This document shows, piece after piece, positions 9,631 through 19,162 of a DNA stretch of 64,000 nucleotides. The position numbers were made by a program, and so were the translations under genes. The stretch's first letter is position 1. Each line of letters starts with the position of its first letter. The stretch lies in assembly GCA_963775245.1 (NCBI GenBank), contig CAVZID010000004.1, positions 37,821 through 101,820 on the forward strand, read 5' to 3'. The stretch is from CAVSWT01 sp963775245. Its GTDB lineage: Bacteria; Bacteroidota; Ignavibacteria; Ignavibacteriales; Ignavibacteriaceae. A model generated the notes under the pieces. That model saw only the letters and a list, made by a program, of their open reading frames with translations, made no database searches and was not told the DNA's origin.

Positions 9631-9771
9631 CTTAATATCTTATCAATATATAATTGAATAGTCACATGAATTAAGCATTATTCTTATTTTTAAAAGGAAA
9701 ATATTTAATTTAACATACTGGCATATAGATAACAATTATCATTTATCAATTTCATTATAAATGTTTTTATT

Positions 9772-10827
9772 ATGCACACATTGCAAAGATTTGCATCAGG
9801 ACTAGATCAAATTCCCGCAGGAATTACTTGGTACCTGACATATATTGCCGAAGCAAAAGGGAAACAAGATCTATACACAAATCAATCACCTCAAAAGTTA
9901 AAGGTACTACGTGAACATGCATTAATTGAAAGTGCAATATCATCCAACAGAATTGAAGGAGTGGAAATTGAAAGTAAAAGAGTTGGTACAGTAATTTTTG
10001 GCCAACAGCTTTTGAAAGACCGTAATGAAGAGGAAATACAGGGCTATAGAGATGCATTAGAATGGATCCATATTAAGGCAAACACTATTTCATTATCAGA
10101 AAAGTCGATTAAAAAATTGCATAAGATGTCACGAGGTCAAATTTGGGATGCTGGGAAGTACAAAATAAAAGATAGTGATATTATTGAACGACTGCCTAAT
10201 GGAGATATAAATATTCGCTTTAAAACAATTCCTGCAAAAGTTACATCATCTGCTATGAAACAATTCATTTCCAGCATTAAACTTTTAGGAAAAGATAATG
10301 TAATTCATCCAATGATATTAATTGCAGCAAGTAATTTAGATTTTCTTTGCATCCATCCTTTCCGTGATGGTAACGGACGTGTATCCCGCTTATTGCTACT
10401 TCTACAATTATATCAAGCGGGTTATGAAGTAGGCAGATACATAAGCCTTGAACGACTTATTGAAGAACACAAGGAAAGATATTATGAAACATTAAAAGTA
10501 TCATCTCAAGGCTGGCATGAAAATAAACATAATCCATGGCCTTATATAAACTTTATTCTTTTTATAATTAAAAAGGCATATATCGATTTTGCTGAGAGAA
10601 TTGAAAAAATCAAATCACCTAAAGGAAGCAAAACGGAACTAGTTGTAGCTCAAATACAAAAAATGAAAACAGAATTTTCATTTGCACAGCTTCAAAATAA
10701 ATGTCCGAATGTTAGCAAAGATATGATTCAAAAAATATTAAAAGATTTAAGAACATCCGGTAAGTTATATGTTAAAGGCCATGGCTTAAGTGCTCGATGG
10801 TTTAAAAAGGGTAATACCCTTTCATAG
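9772..10827 (+). CDS. Fic-domain protein (class II, AMPylase type)
   Basis: 351 residues. Residues about 195-206 carry the full Fic active-site motif HPFRDGNGRVSR (HPFx[D/E]GNGRxxR), which transfers AMP from ATP to a protein hydroxyl. Residues about 57-62 (SNRIEG) match the inhibitory [S/T]xxxE[G/N] motif upstream of the Fic core, which defines class II proteins that self-inhibit. The N-terminus is a Fic_N-like segment, and the C-terminus (about 285-345) looks like a winged helix (FSFAQLQNKCPNVSKDMIQKILKDL). The target is unknown. It is sandwiched between the amidase 3' end and a copy of that end, so it appears to have been inserted. No antitoxin partner gene is seen. Confidence 0.92.
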   Translation: MHTLQRFASGLDQIPAGITWYLTYIAEAKGKQDLYTNQSPQKLKVLREHALIESAISSNRIEGVEIESKRVGTVIFGQQLLKDRNEEEIQGYRDALEWIHIKANTISLSEKSIKKLHKMSRGQIWDAGKYKIKDSDIIERLPNGDINIRFKTIPAKVTSSAMKQFISSIKLLGKDNVIHPMILIAASNLDFLCIHPFRDGNGRVSRLLLLLQLYQAGYEVGRYISLERLIEEHKERYYETLKVSSQGWHENKHNPWPYINFILFIIKKAYIDFAERIEKIKSPKGSKTELVVAQIQKMKTEFSFAQLQNKCPNVSKDMIQKILKDLRTSGKLYVKGHGLSARWFKKGNTLS

Positions 10828-10855
10828 AGGTAATAATAAGGGTAATATAATAAAA

Positions 10856-10957
10856 TGGAGTGAACCAGTACTTTTAAAAATTGCTTATGCTTTTGAACAG
10901 GTAACGAAGGCACGCAAACCACCGAAGTTTTTGAAGAGTGTGAATTTGAAAGCATGA
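10856..10957 (+). pseudogene. remnant: 3' end of a second amidase gene
   Basis: Translates as WSEPVLLKIAYAFEQVTKAR and on to KFLKSVNLKA then TGA, 30 of 33 residues identical to the C-terminus of the amidase at 7775-9432. At the DNA level about a dozen differences are synonymous and only three change residues, so this was a diverged coding paralogue before it was truncated. No upstream part of a second amidase remains; the Fic gene ends 29 bp before it. Confidence 0.8.
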
Positions 10958-11011
10958 ATGATATAAGTTCTATTTAATTATTATCTGTAGAAAAAAAAGC
11001 GGGAGTATAAA

Positions 11012-11923
11012 ATGTTGACAGGGATACACTTTCTACTAAGTTATAGATGTACGCTGGAATGTGATCATTGTTTTGTATACGGCAGTCCTTATGCAGAGGG
11101 AACTTTCACTTTAAATAATTTGAAGAAAGTCTTTAAAGAGATAGTCAAAATCAAAACAATTGAATGGATTTATTTTGAAGGGGGCGAACCATTTCTATTT
11201 TACCCATTAATGCTGGAAGGAATTAAACTTGCAACGGACTTTGGATATAAAGTTGGTGTTGTAACTAATGCATATTTTGCCAACTCAAAAGAGGATGCAG
11301 TATTATGGTTGAAACCGCTTTACGATTTAGGAATATCTGATCTTAGCATTAGTGATGATTCTTTTCATAATGACGAAGAACAGGATAGCAACGCAAAAAT
11401 AGCATTAGCTGCAGCAGAAAAATTAAAAATCCCGGTAAGTTCAATTTGTATTGATAAACCGGTAGTTAAAGATGCAAAAGATATGAATCACGATAAAGGC
11501 ATGCCTGTTGTCGGCGGAAGTGTAATGTTTAAGGGAAGAGCAGTTGAGAAATTAATCAATGGCCTTCCGAGAAAGTCATGGAAAGATTTTAACGAATGTC
11601 CTTATGAAGAATTAATTGAACCAGAAAGAGTTCACATTGATCCTTATGGAAATGTTCACCTCTGCCAGGGAATATCCATGGGGAATATTTGGGAAATACC
11701 GCTCTCAACTTTACTCAAAAATTATAACGCTAATTCACATCCCATCTGCGGGCCATTAGTAAAAGGAGGCCCTGTCAAATTAGCTGAAGAATATAATATT
11801 CAGCATGAAGATACTTACATCGATGCATGTCATTTCTGTTATCTAACCCGTTTAGCTTTGATAGATAAGTTCCCACATTATCTTACGCCAAGACAGATTT
11901 ATGGATTAGAATTGTATTTTTAA
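11012..11923 (+). CDS. radical SAM protein with C-terminal Cys-rich region
   Basis: 303 residues. C13-x3-C17-x2-C20 (CTLECDHC) is the radical SAM [4Fe-4S] site, and FEGGEP at about 57-62 is the SAM-binding GGE motif. A C-terminal block has scattered Cys (NECPYE, HLCQG, PICGPL, ACHFCYL), with DPYGNVHLCQG resembling the start of a SPASM/twitch auxiliary cluster. Family members modify peptides or proteins or act as maturases. No precursor peptide or partner enzyme was found next to it, so the substrate is open. Shine-Dalgarno GGGAG 8 nt before the ATG. The flanking genes look unrelated. Confidence 0.85.
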   Translation: MLTGIHFLLSYRCTLECDHCFVYGSPYAEGTFTLNNLKKVFKEIVKIKTIEWIYFEGGEPFLFYPLMLEGIKLATDFGYKVGVVTNAYFANSKEDAVLWLKPLYDLGISDLSISDDSFHNDEEQDSNAKIALAAAEKLKIPVSSICIDKPVVKDAKDMNHDKGMPVVGGSVMFKGRAVEKLINGLPRKSWKDFNECPYEELIEPERVHIDPYGNVHLCQGISMGNIWEIPLSTLLKNYNANSHPICGPLVKGGPVKLAEEYNIQHEDTYIDACHFCYLTRLALIDKFPHYLTPRQIYGLELYF

Positions 11924-12147
11924 GTCCTTTTAGATGGGAATTGGATAAAAATATCAGCGGCCTGGAAATTTAACAGTCTACAATTATATCTATAACTAAC
12001 TACATATAAATCAGATATATAATTCACCATATAATAATTCTTTTTTTATTTCTATTATTAACCCGTTAGAATTACATTTCATTTGTAGTAAATCTTCAAT
12101 AATGATTCTACTTAATTTTAAATAAGGTTGCTCAAATAATAAATATT

Positions 12148-12771
12148 TTGGCTATACTAAAAAAAGAAATAAACAAAGAAAAATTAATCTCTTTCTCTCT
12201 ATCAATTTTAATTCATGGAATTATTGTAATAGTTCTATTGTTAATTAAAATAAATTATACTTCGGTTGAAAAAAATAAACCCATACAGTTGGATATAAAA
12301 ATAGTACCGCCGCAGCCTGAAAAAGTTGAAACAGTTAAGCAACCTGTAGTAAAAAGAATAATTCACCCTCCACGAAAAACTAAACAAAAGGAAATTACTA
12401 AAGTCAAAGGAGAAAAGATCGCAGTAATTGATTCTACAGTTATTAAACAAAAAGAAAAAATTGTTAAGAAAGAAAAAGTTGATTCAACTGAAGAAGATTT
12501 AAAATTTGCAGCAACTTTGCTGGATTCATTTTTAGTTCATCATCCTGAATATGCAAAGTTTATCTTACAACAACAGGCAAAAAGACTTGCTGAAAACCAT
12601 AAAATAGTTAGTAGATATGAAATGGTACAAAAAATTAATGATGAACTTCATGAATACATTCAAAAGAATTTCCCCGAAGGTTCGGAACATGCTATGAGTC
12701 CATACGGTGGTCCCGGAATGCAGATTCCAATTGACGGAATTATTGATGCCATTAGAGATATATTTAAATGA
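12148..12771 (+). CDS. TonB-like single-pass membrane protein
   Basis: 207 residues from a TTG start; no ATG is available before the membrane segment. Residues about 14-32 are a transmembrane helix (SLSILIHGIIVIVLLLI). A charged periplasmic linker follows with PPQPEK, PPRKTKQKE and many Lys/Glu, as in TonB or TolA proteins. The C-terminal 80 residues are helical and do not show the TonB beta fold, so energy transduction is only a guess. Weak Shine-Dalgarno. The IS element follows about 145 bp later. Confidence 0.55.
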   Translation: MAILKKEINKEKLISFSLSILIHGIIVIVLLLIKINYTSVEKNKPIQLDIKIVPPQPEKVETVKQPVVKRIIHPPRKTKQKEITKVKGEKIAVIDSTVIKQKEKIVKKEKVDSTEEDLKFAATLLDSFLVHHPEYAKFILQQQAKRLAENHKIVSRYEMVQKINDELHEYIQKNFPEGSEHAMSPYGGPGMQIPIDGIIDAIRDIFK

Positions 12772-12811
12772 TGACCTTCATTTTAATATAAAGAATTAAT
12801 TTAATCCGATT

Positions 12812-12872
12812 ATTCTATTGTTCAATTGTTCTTCTGTTCAATTGTTCCATTGTTAGATTGTTTTATTGTTCT
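12812..12872. repeat. degenerate ATTGTTC tandem repeat
   Basis: About seven copies of an 8-bp unit close to (A/C)ATTGTTC (CTATTGTTC, AATTGTTC, TTCTGTTC, AATTGTTC, CCATTGTT, GATTGTTT, ATTGTTC). It lies just upstream of the IS4 element. Function unknown. Confidence 0.5.
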
Positions 12873-12942
12873 TTAATTTCAAGCTTTAATTCAATACATG
12901 ATTTCGCTTTCAGGTTCATATCTGTCCAAAATAAATAAAAAA

Positions 12943-13014
12943 GAATCCCTCAAATAAAGGAGGTAAATTTGTTTTGACAAAAAAATAAATTATCCAAACT
13001 TTATCGAGGGACTC
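12943..13014 (+). promoter_or_regulatory. long stem-loop abutting the transposase start
   Basis: The arm at 12943-12959 (GAATCCCTCAAATAAAG) pairs with 12999-13014 (CTTTATCGAGGGACTC), and the ATG follows directly at 13015. The loop holds AGGAGG and a TTGACA box at 12974-12979. A transcript entering from outside would fold this stem and hide the start, a known way for IS elements to block read-through expression. The function here is inferred. Confidence 0.45.
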
Positions 13015-14190
13015 ATGGTAAATGTAAGTCTTTTCAGTCAGATATTAAATTATATAGATAGGAATCAGTTTACAAAAACAGTAAAAAAATATCAGAGCGA
13101 TAAGCATAGTAAAGGAATAAACAGCTGGACACATTTAGTCTCAATGATATTTTGTCATCTGTCAAAGTCACAATCCATAAGAGAAATAACAAATGGATTA
13201 CTGTCTATAACCGGCAACCTAAATCACTTAGGGATACAAGGGAAAACTCCAAAGAAATCCTCCTTGTCATATATAAATGCCCATAGAGATTGGCAAATGT
13301 TTCGGGAATATTATTTTAAGTTATATGAGGGATTGCAGAATAGAGGATATTTTAAGAGAAAAAAGTTTAAGAAGATAACCAGAAAAATATATTTACTTGA
13401 TAGTACCACCATAAGTGTATGCCTAAAGGTATTTGATTGGGCAAAATACAGACAAGAAAAAGGAGCAATAAAATTACATACCATGCTGGATTATGATGGA
13501 TGTCTGCCAAAGTATGTATATATGAGTGAAGGTAAACAATCGGATGTAAAACATGCCCAATATATGCTAATGCCCCGCAAATCAGTAATAGTATGCGATA
13601 GAGGATACCTTGACTTCAATATGCTCAATGAATGGACAAAAGAAGAAATCATATTTGTGATGATGTTAAAGAAATCAATAAAATATGAACAAGTAAAAGA
13701 ACTGTCATTACCGGCAGGAAAAGATGAACATGTATTAAAAGATGAAATAATAACTCTTAGCCAAGAAGACACAAAAGAAGAATATCCGGGAAATCTCAGG
13801 CGAGTTGTTATATATGATAAAGAAAAAGACCGTCTAATAGAGGTAATAACCAATAATTTTTCTTGGACAGCATCTACAATTGCTCAGCTATACAAACAAA
13901 GATGGATGATAGAAATTTTCTTCAAAGAACTCAAACAGCACTTAAAAATCAAATCATTTATTGGAACTACTGAAAATGCGATGTGGATACAGATTTGGAC
14001 AGCATTGATAAGTTTAATGCTGCTGAGATATTTGAAAGAGATAGCTAAATATGGATGGAGTTTATCAAACCTAATAGCTTTTTTAAGAATGAACTTATTT
14101 GTAAAGATATTATTGACTGAATGGTTGGATAATCCTTTTAAGCCACCAGAAGATTTTTCCATTAAAAATCTGCAGATGGATTTATTTTAA
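13015..14190 (+). CDS. IS4-family transposase
   Basis: 391-residue DDE transposase. An N-terminal DUF4372-like segment (VNVSLFSQILNYIDRNQF...) precedes the catalytic core: first Asp in YLLDSTTIS (about 130), second in VIVCDRGYLD (about 195), and the Glu inside the YREK signature Y-x2-R-x3-E-x6-K (YKQRWMIEIFFKELK, about 297-311), diagnostic of the IS4 family. It is the only gene of the element and is uninterrupted, so probably active. Confidence 0.93.
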   Translation: MVNVSLFSQILNYIDRNQFTKTVKKYQSDKHSKGINSWTHLVSMIFCHLSKSQSIREITNGLLSITGNLNHLGIQGKTPKKSSLSYINAHRDWQMFREYYFKLYEGLQNRGYFKRKKFKKITRKIYLLDSTTISVCLKVFDWAKYRQEKGAIKLHTMLDYDGCLPKYVYMSEGKQSDVKHAQYMLMPRKSVIVCDRGYLDFNMLNEWTKEEIIFVMMLKKSIKYEQVKELSLPAGKDEHVLKDEIITLSQEDTKEEYPGNLRRVVIYDKEKDRLIEVITNNFSWTASTIAQLYKQRWMIEIFFKELKQHLKIKSFIGTTENAMWIQIWTALISLMLLRYLKEIAKYGWSLSNLIAFLRMNLFVKILLTEWLDNPFKPPEDFSIKNLQMDLF

Positions 14191-15242
14191 TGGGGGGATT
14201 CAAAAGCATATAGGAAAATATCTGTCCAATACTCATTATTTGATAATCTTTTTTACTTTGGACGATTTATTTTGGACAGCACTGTTCAGGTTTGTGAAAA
14301 TATACAAAATAAAAAGCGAGATTTTGAAGCAACAGATTTTTATATTAAGTAAATGAAATTTTTGGTTAAAATTATCTTATAAATAAAAGCATGAATTATA
14401 ATAAATACGCAATTGGCTCTTGTTTAGGGGCTTCTTCAATTTCTTTTGTTAGGATTAAAAAAGAAAATGATCAAATTACTATTGAAGATGTATTAACACT
14501 TCCGCACAACGGTGATCCGAGAAAAGTTTTTAAGGATCAGTTAATAGAATTTACAAAACCTAAAGAGCTAGTTTTATCAGAAATTAATACAAGAGAATTT
14601 TTAAGAGAGAAACCAATTGAAGAAGATGAGTACAGAATTTCTTCTTTAGATCTAAATGATAATATTGAAAAATCATCCTTCAATATTCCAATTGTTGTTA
14701 CCGGAAGAAAATTTAGAAAACTCGTTAAGTTTACAAATATTTCAGAGCCTGAAGCTACTGAATACGCTTTTACATTTCTTAATAAAAATAAAGAAGAATT
14801 TTCTGCCGTTGCTTCTTTAGGCGGTGAAACTTTCATGGTTTACCCTCTTGATGAAGAAGGAAAAATTTCAAATGTAATCACCAGGAATCAATGCGCCTCC
14901 GGAACAGGTGAATTTTTTCTACAGCAAATAAAAAGAATGAATCTCGGAATAGAAGAAGTTGTAGAAATAGCTAAAGATGCAGAGCCATTTAAGGTTTCAG
15001 GAAGATGCTCTGTGTTCTGTAAATCGGATTGCACTCACGCCTTGAATAAAGGAGTTAGAAAATCAGAAGTTACATCCGGGTTATCTTTAATGATGGCGGA
15101 AAAAGTTGAAGACCTGCTTAAGAAAGTAAAACCCGGCAAAGTGATGGTAGTTGGAGGAGTAACGAAAAATTCTGTTGTTATGAATTTCCTGAGAGAAAAT
15201 ATCTCAGGTCTGCCTGTCAAGAATATTGCAGCCCTCCCAATC

Positions 15243-15320
15243 GTCATTTCGAAGGAGTCTTCGACTGAGAAATCTTCAAAAAATTCTAGAGACAAGATTT
15301 CTCCCTCCGGTCGAAATGAC
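15243..15320. repeat. 78-bp palindromic repeat inside the activase gene, in frame
   Basis: Ends are GTCATTTCGA and TCGAAATGAC; the imperfect inverted repeat extends inward through GGAG and GAGAAATCTT. The length is exactly 26 codons, so the ORF stays open, adding a Ser/Lys-rich insert (VISKESSTEKSSKNS...) between two activase domains. The GTCATTTCGA...GAGAAATCT type is a known dispersed repeat in Bacteroidota genomes (recall, not searched). Confidence 0.75.
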
Positions 15321-16642
15321 AAGGGAATTATTTCACAAACAGTTGCTAATAATACTCAAGATGAAAAGACAATTATTTATATTCCTAAAGAAGCACCTTA
15401 CTTTGAAGCGTTGGGTGCTGCACTTTACGGACTTGAACATGAAGTAAACTCAATTGAAAATTTTGAAGATATTTTTATTCCCAGGAGCAGCTCTTTTGTT
15501 TTTCATCAACCGTTAAAAAAGTTTGAAGATAAAGTTCAGTTCAAAACAATGAAACATCATAAAGCAAAAGATGGAGATGTTTGTATACTCGGACTTGATG
15601 TAGGCTCAACAACTACAAAAGCGGTAGTAATTAGAAAATACGACAGCCGAATTTTAGGCTCTGTTTATCTCTATACTCATGGAAATCCAATTGAAGCTGC
15701 AAGAAAATGTTATACAGAATTGTTAAGACAAATTCCGGAAAAAATAAAAATTATTGGAATCGGCACAACCGGTTCAGGCAGGCAAATAGCCGGACTGCAT
15801 GCTTTAACTGAAGGAATAATAAATGAAATCATTGCCCATGCTACAGCAGCAGTTTATTTCGATCCTGAAGTCGATACTATTTTTGAAATCGGCGGGCAGG
15901 ATGCAAAGTTTACTTACATAGTTAATAAAGTCCCCGCTGACTATGCAATGAATGAAGCCTGTTCTGCTGGCACCGGTTCTTTTCTTGAAGAATCTGCTTA
16001 TGAATCTTTGGGAATCAAAGTAACTGATATTGAACCTATCGCAATGAATGCAGACATGCCGCCAAACTTCAGCGATCAATGTTCTGCGTTTATAAGCTCA
16101 GATATTAAAACCGCTCAGCAGGAAAATATTAGCAAAGATAATATCGTTGCAGGACTTGTCTATTCAGTATGTTTAAACTATGTAAATAGGGTTAAAGGAA
16201 ATAGAACAGTTGGTAAAAAAATATTCATGCAGGGCGGCGTATGTTATAATAAAGCCGTTCCAATAGCAATGGCAGCTTTGACTGATAAAGATATAATTGT
16301 TCCCCCCGATCCAGGTTTGATGGGAGCTTTTGGAGTTGCATTAAACGTAAAAGAAAAAATTGAATTAGGCTTGATGCAGCCTGGTGAATATTCACTAAAT
16401 GCCCTTGCTGAAAGAGAAGTTAGCTATAGAAAACCTTTTACTTGTGCGGGCGGAAGTGAAAAATGTGATTTAGCCTGTTCGATAAACTTGATTGAAGTTG
16501 AAGGAAAAACTTATCCGTTTGGCGGAGCTTGCAACAAATACTACAATGTAATAAGTAAAACAAAAGTTGATGTTGATAAATATGATTTTGTAAAGAAGCG
16601 TCAAAAGTTGATGTTTGAAAAATATGCGAGCCTACCCCCCAA

Positions 16643-16663
16643 CCCCCTTCCCAAGGAAGGGGG
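16643..16663. repeat. short palindromic repeat inside the activase gene, in frame
   Basis: Stem CCCCCTTCC / GGAAGGGGG with a CAA loop, read through in frame as PPNPLPKEGGERD near residue 750. It has the same architecture as the hairpin at 60-80. Local GC is far above the surrounding gene, which marks it as inserted. Confidence 0.7.
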
Positions 16664-19162
16664 AGAAAGAGACATTCTGACTATTGGGATAAATCAATCT
16701 TTTCATACTCATACAATTTATCCATTGTATTATAATTTTTTTACTCAGCTTGGTTTCAAAGTTATTCTTTCAGATGAGATAGATGAAAAAGGATTGGAAA
16801 GAGAAAATACTTCATTCTGTTATCCGGCACAGGTCTCGTTGGGATTGTTTGCAGACTTGATTGAAAAAAATCCCGATTATTATTTTGTACCGGAAATTTT
16901 TGAAATGTATGTTGAAGATCCGCCGTTAAATGGTTTAGGGCATCACCGAATTGATTCTAACTGCACTTGTGTATTTGTAAGCGGCGAGCCGTTTTATTTA
17001 AAGCAAAGTTTTAAAGATTTAATTCCAATTGAAAAATTAATCACTCCATATTTTAATTTCGCAAACGGCTTTGAAAAAGAAGAATCAAAATTTATTGATG
17101 TTGCCAAGCAATTAGGCATTAAAGATGAATCAAAAATAAAAAACGCATTTGAGTTTGCTTTGAAAATGCAGGAAGATTTTCAAACAGAACTTTATGATTT
17201 GGGAAAATCATTTAAAGAATTCTTAAACAAAAATCCTGATGAAATGGCAATTGTTCTCGTAGGAAGGCCTTATAATGCTTTCACTGAATTAACTAACAAA
17301 GGTATTCCTAAAAAATTTGCATCAAGAGGAGTCTATGTTGTTCCTTATGATATGTTTGATTACCGCGATGAAGTTATAGATGATGATCAATACTGGGAAG
17401 GCGGCAAGAAAATTTTAAAAGCTGCACGTATCATCAAAAATAATAAGCAGCTTTACGCAACTTATATTTCTAATTTCTCCTGCGGCGCGATTCAATTTTA
17501 ATAACAACTTTTCGATCAATGATGGGAACGAAACCATCTTTAACTCTTGAACTTGACGGGCATACTGCCGATGCAGGAATAAATACAAGAATAGATGCAG
17601 CACTAGATATAATAAAAAATTATAGAAAAGTTCAGTTTAAAATAAGCGATCCGGATTATAGTGATTTTGTACAGGCAAGAATAGAATTTGGATCGGACCA
17701 AGGATATTTCATTTCATCAGAAGGAGAAAAAATTCCTTTATCAGATCCTCGTGTAGATATTCTAATTCCTTCAATGGGTGATCTTGCCGCACCAATGTTC
17801 GCAGCCGGCTTAAGAAGCCAGGGTTTCAATGCAATTGCAATGCCCGAAGGAAATCCGGAAATACTAAAACAAGGAAGAGCGGTTTCGAGCGGTAAAGAAT
17901 GCCTTCCACTTTTACTTCTGGTAGGTTCTCTTCTTGATTACATCGAAAATAAATGGGATGGAAAACAATATATCGCATTCTTTAACGTGCAAGGTGGAGG
18001 CAATTGTAGAATTGGGCAATATCCGGTTTTCATAAGAGACGTTATTAAAAGAAAAAGAATAAAGAATGTTGCAACGTTAACATTAATGAATGATGACGGC
18101 TTTGCCGGTTTAGGGCCTTACTTTGCTTTAAGAGGTGCGCAGACTATTATAATTAGTGATGTGCTTGATGATGTTCGTTCAGGAATTATGGCTCATGCAG
18201 AAAATCCGGATGAAGGATTAAAAATATTCTATGAAGAATATGATAAGCTCAACAAAGTAATTGCAGAAGCACCGAATAAAATTTACAAAGCACTGAAAAA
18301 GTTTGCAGATGTAATAAGGAATAAAATTCCTTCAAGAATTCCAATTCATCATGCTAAGTATATTGCTTTATGCGGGGAAATTTATGTGCGTAGAGATCAT
18401 TTTTCACATAAATGGCTGAACAAACATTTTGCCCAAAAAGGATTCATACTTAAAGATGCATATATAAGTGAGTGGGTTTATTATATTGATTATCTTTTAA
18501 AGCAAAAGCTAATGGAACCGGATACTGCATATAGATTAAAGTTGGAAAGATTAATTAGAGTATTATATATGCGTATGGCAGAGTATAAAATTAAAAAGGC
18601 TCTTTCAAGAACCGGTTACTATAAATTCCATCTTACAAAAGTAGACGCACTTTTAAAAGAAGCAGTCATATTATTCCAATGGAATACAAGGGTGAACCTG
18701 GAATTACACTTGGAGTTGCATTACACGAAACAATTGATAAATACAGCGGTGTAATAAATCTTGGCCCTTCGGCTGCATGCCTACCCGATTCACGGAATCA
18801 TTAGCTGCAACGGAAATGAAAGTTGAAAACAAAATATCTGTTGAACAATTAATAAATAAAAATTATAAGCTGCCGGAAATTTTTAACGGCAAAATGAATA
18901 TACCTTTTTTAACAATTGAAACAGATGGAAATGTTTATCCGCAGGTAATCGAAGCCCGTCTTGAGACTTTTGCTTTGCAGGCAGAGCGTGTAGCAAGTTT
19001 AATAAAGAAAGCAAAGATGAATGGGTTCGGAAAATAGTTTTTAACTTATTATTATCTCTCAGTTAACTTGCAACTTATTTCAATATTTAATTCTTTTTTA
19101 CTTTTCATCCAACCTTAGTATATTAAATTCCACTTTAAGTATTAAAAATAATTTTTACACAA

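Larger units (their letters stand above)
12917..14284 (+). mobile_element. complete IS4-family insertion sequence
   Basis: 1368 bp with imperfect terminal inverted repeats of about 20 bp, both starting with CA and sharing CTGTCCAAAATAAAT exactly (12922-12936 and 14265-14279 reversed). It is flanked by an 8-bp direct repeat TTCAGGTT at 12909-12916 and 14285-14292, the likely target-site duplication. It contains one intact transposase gene. Intact ends, ORF and duplication imply a fairly recent insertion. Confidence 0.85.
14391..19037 (+). pseudogene. giant acyl-CoA dehydratase activase (BcrAD/BadFG + DUF2229), frameshifted
   Basis: Pieces at 14391-17501, about 17490-18754, about 18676-18780 and 18777-19037 together encode about 1,550 residues. 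The family couples ATP hydrolysis to electron transfer into 2-hydroxyacyl-CoA dehydratase-type enzymes. Visible domains: an N-terminal ASKHA activase unit with cluster-binding NQCASGTGEFF, a second unit (ILGLDVGSTTTKAVVI, FEIGGQDAKF, NEACSAGTGSF), then DUF2229 (TIGINQSFHTHTIYPLYY) and a dehydratase-subunit-like C-terminus (PMEYKGEPGITLG, MPTRFTESLA). Three separate one-base deletions explain the breaks near 17485, 18670 and 18765. Two palindromic repeats are embedded in frame (15243-15320 and 16643-16663). Dehydratase partners are not nearby. Confidence 0.85.

Noticed and set aside
9772..12771. Fic, radical SAM and TonB-like genes as one peptide-modification operon
   Set aside because: A 102-bp amidase remnant and long gaps separate them, there is no precursor peptide, and start signals are independent.
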